From CAVSCR01 sp963726575 (lineage in GTDB: Bacteria > Actinomycetota > Actinomycetes > JAHEKZ01): 64,000 nucleotides of DNA. The notes under the pieces are model-generated. The model made no database searches. It was not told where the DNA came from and saw only the letters and a program-made list of their open reading frames with translations. The DNA is taken from contig CAVSCR010000003.1 in NCBI GenBank assembly GCA_963726575.1, positions 248,001 to 312,000 on the forward strand. The letters run 5' to 3'. Shown here piece after piece: positions 16,478 to 25,776 of this stretch; position 1 is the stretch's first letter; the number at the start of each line of letters is the position of its first letter. A program made the position numbers and the translations under genes.

Positions 16478-18003
16478 CGCGCCCCACCGCCCGATCCGAC
16501 TCCGAGCAGCTCTGGCGCGGATTGCAGCAACGGGCCGGCCCAGCGTTCGTGCAGCACGCGTTCCACGGCCGCTCCTACCCGATAGACGCGCTCGTCGGCC
16601 TGAACCGGCGCCATGATCTGCAGGCCGACGGGCAAGCCGTCGTCGCCGAGTCCGGCTGGCAGGCTCATGGCCGGCCCTCCGTACAGGCTCGACGGCAACG
16701 TCGCGAGGTCAGCCTTGTACATCGCCACCGGGTCGTCAGCACGCTCGCCGATGCGGAAGGCCACAGTTGGAGTGGTCGGCGAGATGAGCACATCAGCCGA
16801 TGCATAGGCGGCTTCGAAGTCGCGCCGGATCAAGGTGCGGACCTTCTGGGCCTGACCGTAGTAGGCGTCGTAGTAGCCAGCTGACAAGGCATAGGTGCCG
16901 AGCATGATGCGGCGCTTGACCTCGTCTCCGAACCCGGCTGCGCGTGTCTTGGCCATGACTTGTTCCACGCCGGCGTCGCCGTCGTCGCCGACCCGGAGCC
17001 CATACCGCATCCCGTCGAACCGGGCCAGGTTGCTCGAACACTCACTCGGCGCGATCAGGTAGTACGCCGCCAGGCCGTATTCGAAGTGCGGGCAGTCGAC
17101 GGTGACGATCTCTGCCCCGAGATCGGCCAGCAACGAGACCATCTCGGTGAACCGCGCCTGTACACCGGGCTGATAGCCGTCGCCCTGCAACTGCGCCACG
17201 ACGCCGATCCGCAGTCCGCTGATGTCACCGAGCTCACCACGTGCGGCGGCCACCACCGGAGGCAACGGCGCATCGATCGAGGTGGCATCCATCGGGTCGT
17301 GACCCCCGATCGTCGCGTGCAGCAGGGCCGCGTCGAGCACCGTGCGGGCGAACGGGCCGGCTTGGTCGAGTGAGGAGGAGAACGCCACGATGCCGTAGCG
17401 CGAGACACCGCCGTAGGTGGGCTTCACCCCGACGATGCCGGTGACAGCGGCCGGTTGTCGGATCGAGCCGCCGGTGTCGGTGCCGATCGCCAGCGGCGCC
17501 TGGTACGCAGCGACCGCAGCGCTCGACCCGCCAGAGGACCCACCAGGGATCCGGTCCAATGCCCACGGGTTGTGCGTGGGCCCGTAGGCAGAATTCTCGG
17601 TGGACGAGCCCATGGCGAACTCGTCCATGTTGGTCTTGCCGAGGATCACCACGCCCGCCTCGCGCAGCCGCGTGGTGACGGTCGCGTCGTAGGGCGGGAT
17701 CCACCCCTGCAGAATGCGTGAGCCGCAGGTCGTGGGGATCCCCCGCGTCGTGAACACGTCCTTCAGGGCCAACGGGACACCGGCCAACGGGCCGAGCGGC
17801 TCGCCGTTGGCCAGCTGGACGTCGACCGCGCGAGCAGCGGCGAGCGCTCCCTCGCGGTCGACGTGCAAGAACGCGTGCAGCGACTCGTCGGTGGCCTCGA
17901 TCCGTTCCAGGTGAGCGAGTGCGACCTCCTCCGCCGAGGCCGAACCGCCGGCCACCATCTGTGCCAGCTCGGCGGCGGTGGCCCTGGTCAGGTCGCCGCT
18001 CAC
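16474..18003 (-). CDS. gatA: Aspartyl/glutamyl-tRNA amidotransferase subunit A
   Basis: Glutaminase subunit of GatCAB, releasing ammonia for transamidation. 509 residues with the amidase signature: catalytic Lys in PLALKDVF, GGSSGGSSAAVAA and TDTGGSIRQPAA (Ser-cisSer-Lys triad). It overlaps gatC and gatB by four bases at each end, so the three subunits are translated together. Confidence 0.98.
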   Translation of the reverse strand: MSGDLTRATAAELAQMVAGGSASAEEVALAHLERIEATDESLHAFLHVDREGALAAARAVDVQLANGEPLGPLAGVPLALKDVFTTRGIPTTCGSRILQGWIPPYDATVTTRLREAGVVILGKTNMDEFAMGSSTENSAYGPTHNPWALDRIPGGSSGGSSAAVAAYQAPLAIGTDTGGSIRQPAAVTGIVGVKPTYGGVSRYGIVAFSSSLDQAGPFARTVLDAALLHATIGGHDPMDATSIDAPLPPVVAAARGELGDISGLRIGVVAQLQGDGYQPGVQARFTEMVSLLADLGAEIVTVDCPHFEYGLAAYYLIAPSECSSNLARFDGMRYGLRVGDDGDAGVEQVMAKTRAAGFGDEVKRRIMLGTYALSAGYYDAYYGQAQKVRTLIRRDFEAAYASADVLISPTTPTVAFRIGERADDPVAMYKADLATLPSSLYGGPAMSLPAGLGDDGLPVGLQIMAPVQADERVYRVGAAVERVLHERWAGPLLQSAPELLGVGSGGGAR

Positions 18004-18302
18004 TGCTCCTCCTCGTCGAGGATGCGCGGCACGCGGAACCGACCGTCTTCGGTCGCCGGTGCCGCAGCGAGCGCATCGGCCTGGGCCAGCGATGGCCGCA
18101 CGACGTCAGCCCTCGTGACGTTGACGACCGGTACGGCGTGGGTGGTGGGCGGCACGTCAGCCGCTGCCACCTCTGCGACGCGGGCGACCGCCGACAAGAT
18201 GACGTCGAGCTGCCCCCCGAGGTGGTCGAGCTCGGCATCCCCGAGATCGAGCCGGGACAGCCGCGCGAGGTGGGCGACTTGGTCGCGGGAGAGCGCAGGC
18301 AT
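18000..18302 (-). CDS. gatC: Aspartyl/glutamyl-tRNA amidotransferase subunit C
   Basis: Small belt subunit that stabilises GatA-GatB. The core SRDQVAHLARLSRLDL and the C-terminal VTRADVVRPSLAQADALAAAP...FRVPRIL are typical. ATG 18302 (MPALSRDQ) has AGGA about eight bases upstream and is preferred over ATG 18311. First gene of gatC-gatA-gatB-VOC. Confidence 0.95.
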   Translation of the reverse strand: MPALSRDQVAHLARLSRLDLGDAELDHLGGQLDVILSAVARVAEVAAADVPPTTHAVPVVNVTRADVVRPSLAQADALAAAPATEDGRFRVPRILDEEEQ

Positions 18303-18323
18303 GGCGCTCATCCTAGGGAGCCG

Positions 18324-19604
18324 TCACGGCCCCGCTTCCTGGCGTGGTCGCATCGTCGACGCCGTCTCAGGTGACCAGACTCGGATGCCGCCGCCTTCGG
18401 CCTTGGCCAGGAACATCGCCTGGTCGGCCCGGTGGATCGCCTCGTCGACCGACAGCGGCTCGGTTCGCGTGACCGTCACCAGGCCGACGCTCGCGCCGAT
18501 CGGCAACGCAGCCTGGCCGAAGGGGACCACGCGCGACACCGATCGCACGATGCGTTCGGCGACGTCGACCGCATCGTGGGGATCTGGCCGGTCGGTGAGC
18601 AGCACGGCGAACTCGTCGCCTCCGTAGCGCGCCACGAGGTCGTCGCCGCGAACACTCGAGGCGATGCGCTCGGCCGTGGTACGCAGCACGGCATCACCGG
18701 CGAGGTGGCCATACCGGTCGTTGACGGCCTTGAAGCCGTCCATGTCAAGGACGAGAACGGCCACGGACTGGCGCCGCTGGATCGCCTCGGCCAGTCGGGC
18801 GAAGAACAGCCTGCGGTTCGCGACCCCGGTCAACGGGTCGTGCAACGCCTCGTGGTTGGCCGAGCGCGACAGGTCGTAGGTGCGCGAGAACAACAGCAGC
18901 GGCAGCAACAAGAGAACCGGATAGACCGAGCCGGCCGCGGCGAGTACGACCACGACGAGAGCCAGCGTGTCGGCCAGCAGGTCGGCGACCAGATACCACC
19001 GCACGTTGGCGCTGAAGTCCTGGGCGAATGTCGGGCCCTCGGGGTCGGCCGCCAGCGCCACCAAGGTGTCGTTGACGACGAAGTGCGCCACCCACGTGGC
19101 GACCACCCAGCCAATGTCGTTCCACACGGGCAACTGCCCTTGGCCCATGGGAGCGCCGCCGAGCGCCATCATCACGGCGCCGGCTGCGCCCATGGACACG
19201 ACGAACTGCGCGACGTTGAAGGCGACCTTCCAGCCTTCCTTCCCCTGGAAGACTGTTCCCAGGCCCCAGCTCACCGCGGTCACCACGATCGCGGGAGCCG
19301 GTCCCCACAGGTACAGCGCCGCGAACGCGAACGACTGGCCAAGGTGGATGGTCGTGGGCTGGGGGTACTGCAACACGGTGAGCGGACGCAGCTCGAAGAG
19401 CACCGCGCCGAGGAGGATCAAGAAGAACGCTGGCGTCACGTCGTGCCAGCCTGCCCAGGTGATGGCGCGCACGAGCAGCACCGCAGCGGTCACCCAGACC
19501 GCGACCACGGTGACGCTGAACACGGAAACCCGACGCATCGACGCCGCAAACCCCCGCGGCACCTCAAGCGTCTGTCCCGGCTGACGAACAGCCGGTCCCA
19601 CCAT
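18324..19604 (-). CDS. Membrane diguanylate cyclase (GGDEF)
   Basis: Predicted to make cyclic di-GMP from two GTP. The start at ATG 19604 (MVGPAVRQPGQ) has AGGGGGG eight bases upstream; an in-frame ATG at 19628 lacks this. The N-terminal half has several hydrophobic segments (VFSVTVVAVWVTAAVLLV, FFLILLGAVLFEL, FAFAALYLWGPAPAIVV, VVVLAAAGSVYPVLLLLPLLLF), followed by a GGDEF domain: DPLTGVANRR, DMDGFKAVNDRYGHLAGD, ARYGGDEFAVLL. An RGDD motif (RxxD inhibitory site) lies just before GGDEF. The membrane half resembles that of the GGDEF-EAL neighbour (FxFAxLYLxGPxPAI, FNVxQ), so the two arose by duplication. Confidence 0.9.
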   Translation of the reverse strand: MVGPAVRQPGQTLEVPRGFAASMRRVSVFSVTVVAVWVTAAVLLVRAITWAGWHDVTPAFFLILLGAVLFELRPLTVLQYPQPTTIHLGQSFAFAALYLWGPAPAIVVTAVSWGLGTVFQGKEGWKVAFNVAQFVVSMGAAGAVMMALGGAPMGQGQLPVWNDIGWVVATWVAHFVVNDTLVALAADPEGPTFAQDFSANVRWYLVADLLADTLALVVVVLAAAGSVYPVLLLLPLLLFSRTYDLSRSANHEALHDPLTGVANRRLFFARLAEAIQRRQSVAVLVLDMDGFKAVNDRYGHLAGDAVLRTTAERIASSVRGDDLVARYGGDEFAVLLTDRPDPHDAVDVAERIVRSVSRVVPFGQAALPIGASVGLVTVTRTEPLSVDEAIHRADQAMFLAKAEGGGIRVWSPETASTMRPRQEAGP

Positions 19605-19655
19605 CGTCTTACCCCCCTGCCCCTTCATGTGTGCGCCCGCCCACTCACGGGATTC

Positions 19656-21716
19656 CTACCAACCCCCGGCCGTTCCTTGAACCAGACGCAGCGAGCGATG
19701 CCGTGACGGATGCCGCAGCAGCCACCGCGTGGCCTGCTGGGCGTCCATCGGCCGGCTGATGAACCAGCCCTGCGCCACGTCGCAGCCGAGCTCGCGCAGG
19801 CGGTCCCACACCGCCTCGTCCTCGACCCCTTCGGCCACGGCGATCATTCCGAGGCCGTGGCTGAGCTCGACGATCGAACGGACGATCGTGAAGTCGGCGG
19901 GGTCGTTCGTCAGCCGTCCGACGAACGTCCGGTCGATCTTCAGCTCGTCCACGGGCAGGTGCTTCAGCCACTTCAGCGACGACTCACCGGTCCCGAAGTC
20001 GTCCAGCGAGATGTGCACCCCGAGGCGACGCAGCTCCGACAAGGTGGGCGTCACCGGTGCAGCGTCCTTGGTGAGCACCCGCTCGGTGATCTCGAGCACG
20101 AGCGCGGCCGCCGGCAGGTCGTACAGCTCCAGGGAGCGGGCCACCGTCTGCTGCAGCTCGGGACCCTGCAGGTCGCGCATGGACACGTTGACCGCGACCG
20201 AGATGTCGAGTCCGGCCGCGCGCCACTGCGCCACCTGCGCCAAGGCGGTCTCGACGACGAAGGACGTCAAGGTGCCCATCAGCCCGGAGTGCTCGGCGAT
20301 CGGGATGAACTCGTCGGGCATGATCAGGCCACGCGTGGGGTGTCGCCAGCGAACCAGTGCCTCGACGCCGGTCACGTCCGACGTGGCCAGCGACAGCTTG
20401 GGTTGGTAGTGCAGCTCCAGCTCGCCGCCCTCGAGCGCCGTGCGGAGCCCACCCAGCAGGGCCAGGCGGTTGGCCGAGTTCGGATCGCGGTCGGCGGCGT
20501 AGATCTCGACCCCGGTGCGACTGTCCTTGGCGAGGTACATGGCGACGTCGGCTCGCTGCAGCAGCTGTTCGCCGTCGACGCCGTGCTCGGGGAACATCGC
20601 GACGCCGATGCTGGCTTCCAGCTCGAACAGCAGTCCCTCGAGGTGGAACGGCGTCACCAGAGCAGCGCGGACCCGGTGCGCCACCTCCACCGCGGCCTGG
20701 TCATCGCGGATCGGCGCCAGCATGAGGGCGAACTCGTCACCGCCAAGGCGAGCGACCAGGTCACCGGGTCGCAACGCCGACTGGATCCGGCTACCGGCCA
20801 GCTGCAGCAGCCGGTCCCCGACGTGATGGCCGAGGGTGTCGTTGACCTCCTTGAACCGGTCGAGGTCGAGCAGGCACAGCGCGGCACGGTAGCCGTCGCG
20901 GCTGCAGTCGTCGAGGGCGTCGCCGAGCCGTGCCAACAAGTACTTGCGGTTCGGCAGCTGGGTCAACGTGTCGTGCAGCGACGCATGTTCCTTCTCGCGC
21001 GAGATCGACGCCGTCTTGCGCACCGCGATGAGCGGCAGGATCCACAGCGGCAGGTACAGCGGCTCGGCGGCCGAGAACACGACCAGTGGCGACAGAGCCA
21101 ACACCGCCATCGTGGTCAGGAAGTAGTACCAGAAGTCATCGAAGAAGTCCTGGACGAACGTGCGTCCCACGTCATCGGACAAGGTGGCGACCAACACGTC
21201 GTTGGTGACGAAGAACGCCAGCCAGCCGAGCACGATCCAGATCAGTGACGAGGCAACGAGCGCGCCCGGCTGCTCCAAGGACGCCTGGTGGCCGGCGAGC
21301 TCCATGACGGCGGCCGCTGCCGCCAGGCTCAACGTGTACTGACCGACGTTGAAGAACCACTTCCACACCGGCTTGCGACGGCGGGCCTCGGAGATCAGCG
21401 TGCCCACGGCAAGCAAGGTGATGGCAGGCCAGGGCCCGTACAGGTACAGCACGGCGAACACGAATGCGTGCGACGTGACGACCCCTTGCGGGTCGGAGCT
21501 GCCCGCAGCGATGACCGGCCACAGCTCGCCGAGGATGACCAGCGCGGCCAGACCCCAGAAGGCCTTGGCATCGCTGGGCGGGGTGTGCGCAAGAGCGGAG
21601 ACGGTCTGGGCCAGCGCGAAGACGACCAGGAGCCCGCCCGCCCACACCGAGAGGTTCCAGAAGAACGCGAACCCCGACGGTCGGACCAGCGATGGTCGAC
21701 GCGATGACGCGGCCAC
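19656..21716 (-). CDS. Membrane GGDEF-EAL protein (c-di-GMP synthesis/breakdown)
   Basis: About 686 residues if started at GTG 21716, which has GGGGAGG just upstream; the frame is open to GTG 21782. Membrane segments resemble the neighbouring GGDEF protein. The GGDEF domain looks intact (DTLTQLPNRKYLLARLG, LDRFKEVNDTLGHHVGD, ARLGGDEFALML) with RPGD as an RxxD site. The EAL domain keeps EALVRW, NVSMRDL, LEITER, SLDDFGTGESSL, LKIDRTFV and AEGVE, i.e. the known metal and catalytic residues. Both activities are therefore possible. It is separated from the GGDEF gene by about 50 bases. Confidence 0.9.
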   Translation of the reverse strand: MAASSRRPSLVRPSGFAFFWNLSVWAGGLLVVFALAQTVSALAHTPPSDAKAFWGLAALVILGELWPVIAAGSSDPQGVVTSHAFVFAVLYLYGPWPAITLLAVGTLISEARRRKPVWKWFFNVGQYTLSLAAAAAVMELAGHQASLEQPGALVASSLIWIVLGWLAFFVTNDVLVATLSDDVGRTFVQDFFDDFWYYFLTTMAVLALSPLVVFSAAEPLYLPLWILPLIAVRKTASISREKEHASLHDTLTQLPNRKYLLARLGDALDDCSRDGYRAALCLLDLDRFKEVNDTLGHHVGDRLLQLAGSRIQSALRPGDLVARLGGDEFALMLAPIRDDQAAVEVAHRVRAALVTPFHLEGLLFELEASIGVAMFPEHGVDGEQLLQRADVAMYLAKDSRTGVEIYAADRDPNSANRLALLGGLRTALEGGELELHYQPKLSLATSDVTGVEALVRWRHPTRGLIMPDEFIPIAEHSGLMGTLTSFVVETALAQVAQWRAAGLDISVAVNVSMRDLQGPELQQTVARSLELYDLPAAALVLEITERVLTKDAAPVTPTLSELRRLGVHISLDDFGTGESSLKWLKHLPVDELKIDRTFVGRLTNDPADFTIVRSIVELSHGLGMIAVAEGVEDEAVWDRLRELGCDVAQGWFISRPMDAQQATRWLLRHPSRHRSLRLVQGTAGGW

Positions 21717-21860
21717 GGCCCTCCCCAAAGCGCCTCGGCAGGTCTTTCCCCCTGACGCTACAAAGAGTAGCCCCGTAAGCACTGTCGGTCATCGCTCGAT
21801 CGGCCTAAACCGGCATCCTCGCGACGTTTCACCCCTTCAGCCGATTCATAGCCGAACTTT

Positions 21861-24071
21861 TCAGCTGGGCAGCGCCACCGCCGAGGCCGCCTCAGGTCCC
21901 TGGTCCAGCAGGAGCGCGAAACCGGCTTCGTCGAGCACCGGCACCCCGAGGGCGTGGGCCTTGTCGGCCTTGCTCCCCGGGTTGTCCCCGATCACCACGA
22001 AGGCGGTCTTGCCGGAGACCGAGCTGGCCGCCTTGCCGCCTCGTTCCACGATCGCCGCCTGGGCGACCTCCCGGCTGAAACCCCGCAGCGTTCCGGTCAC
22101 GACCACGCTCAGGCCGGCCAGGACCTTTGGCCCGGAATCCTCGCGGGGCGGGTCGCTCAGCCGGACCCCGGCAGCCCGCCAGGACTCCACGACCCCGCGG
22201 TGCCAGTCGACGTCGAACCACTCCACCAGGGCGTCGGCGATGATCGAGCCCACTCCCTCGACCGCCGCCAGCTCGGCCGGCTCGGCCGACATCAGCGCGT
22301 CCAGGCTGACGAAGTGGTCGGCGAGCGCTCGAGCGGCGGTCGGACCGACGTGGCGAATCGACAGAGCCACCAGAACCCGCCACAAAGGCCGGTCCTTGCC
22401 CACCTCGAGCTGGCGCAGCAGCTCGACACCCTGCGCAGCGAGCTGGGCGCCGGACTCCCCAACGCCGGGGGCGCGCGTGAAGAAGTTGCAGCGCAACAGC
22501 CGTTCCTCGGTCAGATCGAAGAGACCGCCTTCATCGCTGACCAGTCCGCAGTCCAGCAACGCCATGGCGGCCTTGTAACCGAGTCCTTCGATGTCGAGAG
22601 CGGCGCGGGAACCAACATGGAACAGGCGCTCTCGGAGCTGGGCCGGGCAAGAGCGAGCGTTGGGGCAGCGGATGTCGGCGTCGCCGGCCTTCTCCGGTCC
22701 GAGCGCCGTCCCACACTCCGGGCAGGTGGTGGGCATGACGAACGGTCGTTCGGTGCCGTCCCGATCCTCGACCACCGGTCCGATGATCTCCGGAATCACG
22801 TCTCCGGCCTTGCGCAGGAACACGGTATCCCCGATGAGCACCCCCTTGCGAGCCACCTCGGTGGCGTTGTGCAGCGTCGCCATCTGCACCGTGGAGCCCG
22901 CGACCTTGACCGGTTCCATGACGCCGAACGGCGTGACCCGACCAGTGCGGCCGACGTTGACCGCGATGTCACGCAGCTTGGTCGTGACCACCTCGGCCGG
23001 GTACTTGTAGGCGATCGCCCACCGAGGCGCTCGGCTCGTTGCGCCGAGCCGGTTCTGTACCGACATGTCGTCGACCTTGACGACCACGCCGTCGATCTCG
23101 TGCTCCACGTCGTGACGGTGCTCCCCGTAGTGGTCGACGTAGCCCTGCACGCCGGCCAGGTCGTCGACCACCTGAGTACGGCTCGACGTCGGCAACCCCC
23201 ACGACGCCATGGCCGCGTAGGACTGTGACTGCGCAGTCGGCTCGAAGCCACGGCGGGCTCCGATGCCATGCACCACCAGCTGCAGCGATCCGAGCTGACC
23301 CGTGGCGCGTAGCTGGTCGGCTCGCAGCCGGTCCACCCGCGCCTGAGGGCGGTCTGCGGAGCGACCCGCCTGCTGGGCAGCAGCGAGGTCGACCTCGGCA
23401 GCCGCGAGCTCGACGTCGCGGCGGTCCAGCCGCTGCCGCAAGGTGCCCGCAGCGGCGTTGCGCGGATTGGCGAACGGAGTACGCCCCGCGGCCATCACCT
23501 GCTCGTTGATCGCATTGAAGGCCGCGAGCGGGAAGAAGACCTCGCCCCGCACCTCGAGCAGCGCCGGCACGGGCGTCGCGGGGTCCGTCGCCGTGAGCTG
23601 AGCAGGGATCGACGGGATCGCACGGATGTTGTACGTGACGTCCTCGCCGGTGCGTCCGTCGCCTCGGGTCGCCACCGAGCGAAGCACGCCGTCCTGGTAG
23701 ACGAGGTCGACCGCAAGGCCGTCGACCTTCAGCTCGCACAGCATGGGCTGCACCGCGCCGAGGTCTTTGACGATCCGGGCACTCCACGCCTGCAGCTCAT
23801 CAGCGCTGAAGGCGTTGTCGAGGGAGTACATGCGCTCCAGGTGGGTGACCGGCTCGAACATCTCCGAACGTTGTCCGCCCACTGTCTGAGTCGGGGAGTC
23901 GGCGCTGACCCAGTCCGGGTGCTTGGCCTCGATCTCACGCAGCCGACGTTCCAGGGCGTCGTAGTCGTCGTCGCTGATCGTCGGTGTGTCGAGGACGTAG
24001 TAACGGTGCCGGTGCTCGTTGACGGCCTCGACGAGGCTGGCGTAGTGGGCCTTCGTCATGGTGGCGCTCAT
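21861..24071 (-). CDS. ligA: NAD-dependent DNA ligase
   Basis: Joins nicks in replication and repair using NAD. Starting at ATG 24071 (MSATMTKAHY) gives 736 residues and an ATGA overlap with the MetE-like gene. Domains: Ia (HRYYVLDTPTISDDDYDAL), adenylation with Lys115 in CELKVDGLAVD, OB fold, a Cys4 zinc finger (CPECGTAL ... IRCPNARSCPAQL), helix-hairpin-helix repeats and a C-terminal BRCT domain (GLSVVVTGTLRGFSREVAQAAI). Confidence 0.97.
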   Translation of the reverse strand: MSATMTKAHYASLVEAVNEHRHRYYVLDTPTISDDDYDALERRLREIEAKHPDWVSADSPTQTVGGQRSEMFEPVTHLERMYSLDNAFSADELQAWSARIVKDLGAVQPMLCELKVDGLAVDLVYQDGVLRSVATRGDGRTGEDVTYNIRAIPSIPAQLTATDPATPVPALLEVRGEVFFPLAAFNAINEQVMAAGRTPFANPRNAAAGTLRQRLDRRDVELAAAEVDLAAAQQAGRSADRPQARVDRLRADQLRATGQLGSLQLVVHGIGARRGFEPTAQSQSYAAMASWGLPTSSRTQVVDDLAGVQGYVDHYGEHRHDVEHEIDGVVVKVDDMSVQNRLGATSRAPRWAIAYKYPAEVVTTKLRDIAVNVGRTGRVTPFGVMEPVKVAGSTVQMATLHNATEVARKGVLIGDTVFLRKAGDVIPEIIGPVVEDRDGTERPFVMPTTCPECGTALGPEKAGDADIRCPNARSCPAQLRERLFHVGSRAALDIEGLGYKAAMALLDCGLVSDEGGLFDLTEERLLRCNFFTRAPGVGESGAQLAAQGVELLRQLEVGKDRPLWRVLVALSIRHVGPTAARALADHFVSLDALMSAEPAELAAVEGVGSIIADALVEWFDVDWHRGVVESWRAAGVRLSDPPREDSGPKVLAGLSVVVTGTLRGFSREVAQAAIVERGGKAASSVSGKTAFVVIGDNPGSKADKAHALGVPVLDEAGFALLLDQGPEAASAVALPS

Positions 24072-25090
24072 GATGAAGGCTCCGGTTCCTCCTGCAGTCG
24101 CCGCGCCACCTCGCTGACGCGGCGACAAACCGCGGCCGCGTCGTCGCGAAGGACGCCGGCCAGCCCGCAGGTGGGAGTCACCACGACCTGCTCGCCGACC
24201 TGTTCCGGCGACAGCCCCCAGCGGGCGGTAAGGGTGCGCACGAGGTCGACGCTAGCGCCGACGTCCGACACCGGTCCGAGCGCGTCGACGGCTCCCGCGA
24301 AGAGAACGACGCCGGACTCCAGCGCTGCACCGAGATGGTCCTCCACGAGCGTTCCGGAGCTGTCGGTTGCGCGCTCGTCCAGCCGGGTCAGGTCCAGTGA
24401 CAGGCCCCGGGCCCCGGCCGCGACGAGGACGTCCACGGGCGGTCGGGCATCGCAGCAGTGGACCACTGTCGAACCGGCCATCGCGTCGACTGCCGCGGCC
24501 AAGGACAACGCGATCCAGCGCTGAGCCTCCTGCGTCGGCACAGCCCGCACCCGCGAGAACCCGCTGGCAGTGGGCAGCTCACCTGCGAGGCAGATCGCCA
24601 AGGCCGGCTCGTCGACCTGCAGCACCAGGTCCGCGTCGGGCAGACGTCGATGCAGGTCTGCGAGATGCTCCGCCACCCCCTGCGCCAGCGCGTTCGCCAA
24701 GTCGTGGCGGGCTCCTACGTCGGTCACCGCAGCGTGCCCCGAGCGCAGCTCAACAGTGGCCGCCAACGTGATCGGGCCGCAGACCTGGACCTTGATCGGG
24801 CCGGAGAAGCCGGTCAGTCGCTCCTCCAAGGCGTCGAGGTCTTGCGCCAAGACGGACCGCGCACGGGCTGCGTCCCGACCGGCGCGCGTGACCAGCCGCC
24901 ATCCCGACACCGTGAGCTCGCCGCTGAGCCCGTCGGCCACGGCCAGCCCGCGGCCGGTCAGATCAGCCCATGGACCGCGGGCGGGAAGCTCTGGCAGGTG
25001 CGGGAAGTCGGGGAACAGGTCGATCACCCATGCGGCCGCCTCGCGCGGGTCGTCCCCCGGCAAGGACCCGACCCCGGTGGCGCCGTTCAC
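24068..25090 (-). CDS. Stand-alone MetE-like (cobalamin-independent methionine synthase C-terminal fold) protein
   Basis: 340 residues from GTG 25090, overlapping the SGNH gene by four bases. It starts MNGATGVGSLPGDDPREAAAW and has only the catalytic-barrel half of MetE. Putative zinc ligands are kept: His and Cys in STVVHCCDA and Cys in VTPTCGLAG; the usual Glu is Asp in LSLDLTRLD. QVDEPALA is also present. The N-terminal folate-binding half of MetE is absent, so a methyl-transfer role with another donor is possible. Its position just before ligA matches my recollection of Rv3015c in M. tuberculosis. Substrate unknown. Confidence 0.88.
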   Translation of the reverse strand: MNGATGVGSLPGDDPREAAAWVIDLFPDFPHLPELPARGPWADLTGRGLAVADGLSGELTVSGWRLVTRAGRDAARARSVLAQDLDALEERLTGFSGPIKVQVCGPITLAATVELRSGHAAVTDVGARHDLANALAQGVAEHLADLHRRLPDADLVLQVDEPALAICLAGELPTASGFSRVRAVPTQEAQRWIALSLAAAVDAMAGSTVVHCCDARPPVDVLVAAGARGLSLDLTRLDERATDSSGTLVEDHLGAALESGVVLFAGAVDALGPVSDVGASVDLVRTLTARWGLSPEQVGEQVVVTPTCGLAGVLRDDAAAVCRRVSEVARRLQEEPEPSS

Positions 25091-25761
25091 GACTGGGTCC
25101 GGACGAGCTGCGTGCGGATCAGGTGGGCGTACAACTGTCCGCCGCGCGTGGACAGGTGGTAGCCGTCGGGGGCGAACACTCCCGGGTGGTGGCCCGCGAA
25201 CGCGCGCCAGGGCACCAACGAGACGTTGGGATAGCGCCGCGCGCAGGTCTGGATGACGTGGTTGTCCGCTGAGGTCCACGAACGGGGGACCCGCACCGTC
25301 ACCAGCAGGAGCTGGCGCGCTGATCCCAGTGACTGGTGCAGCTCACGGCAGGCGTAGCCGGGGAACTGTCCGTTCGTGCCGAGCCCGACGACGACGGTAC
25401 CGGGAAGGCGACCGGTGCGTGCCAGATGCCGGACGACCCTGAGTCCGGCGTACACCTGACGGCTCTCCACGGCGTCGACCCGACCCGGCAGATGACGCAG
25501 CCACGGTCGCGCGCCGAGCATCACCGAGTCGCCCAGGAACAGCGTGCCGGGCAGACGTGCGGGCGTGGCTCGCGGCCCGGCGACAGGGGGCACTGGCGTG
25601 AGACCGGTCGTACCGGCGTCCGACGCGACGCGTGGAACACCCGCGGACAGGACCGACATCACCGGCGTTGCCCGCCTCGCCCCGTCGTCCGACCCCACCG
25701 CTGCGGCCAGGAAGGCTGCTGCGGCCAGCGCCACCGTCGCCAACGCCGCTCCCCGCTTCAT
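25087..25761 (-). CDS. Secreted or membrane-anchored SGNH hydrolase/acetyltransferase-like protein
   Basis: 224 residues. An N-terminal hydrophobic stretch (ALATVALAAAAFLAAAV) is a signal peptide or anchor, followed by a Pro/Ala-rich linker. SGNH blocks: TLFLGDSVML (Ser), VVVGLGTNGQF in the place of GxND, and DGYHLS (Asp and His). The layout resembles extracytoplasmic SGNH domains of OatA-type acetyltransferases. It lies 15 bases after mnmA and overlaps the MetE-like gene. Together with the MBOAT and DUF459 genes nearby it may act on acetyl groups of an envelope polymer; that is inference. Confidence 0.82.
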   Translation of the reverse strand: MKRGAALATVALAAAAFLAAAVGSDDGARRATPVMSVLSAGVPRVASDAGTTGLTPVPPVAGPRATPARLPGTLFLGDSVMLGARPWLRHLPGRVDAVESRQVYAGLRVVRHLARTGRLPGTVVVGLGTNGQFPGYACRELHQSLGSARQLLLVTVRVPRSWTSADNHVIQTCARRYPNVSLVPWRAFAGHHPGVFAPDGYHLSTRGGQLYAHLIRTQLVRTQS

Positions 25762-25776
25762 GACGTGTGCGCCTCG

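Noticed and set aside
16478..16616. Separate small gene at the gatB/gatA junction
   Set aside because: gatA and gatB overlap by four bases, leaving no room; the apparent frame is a shadow.
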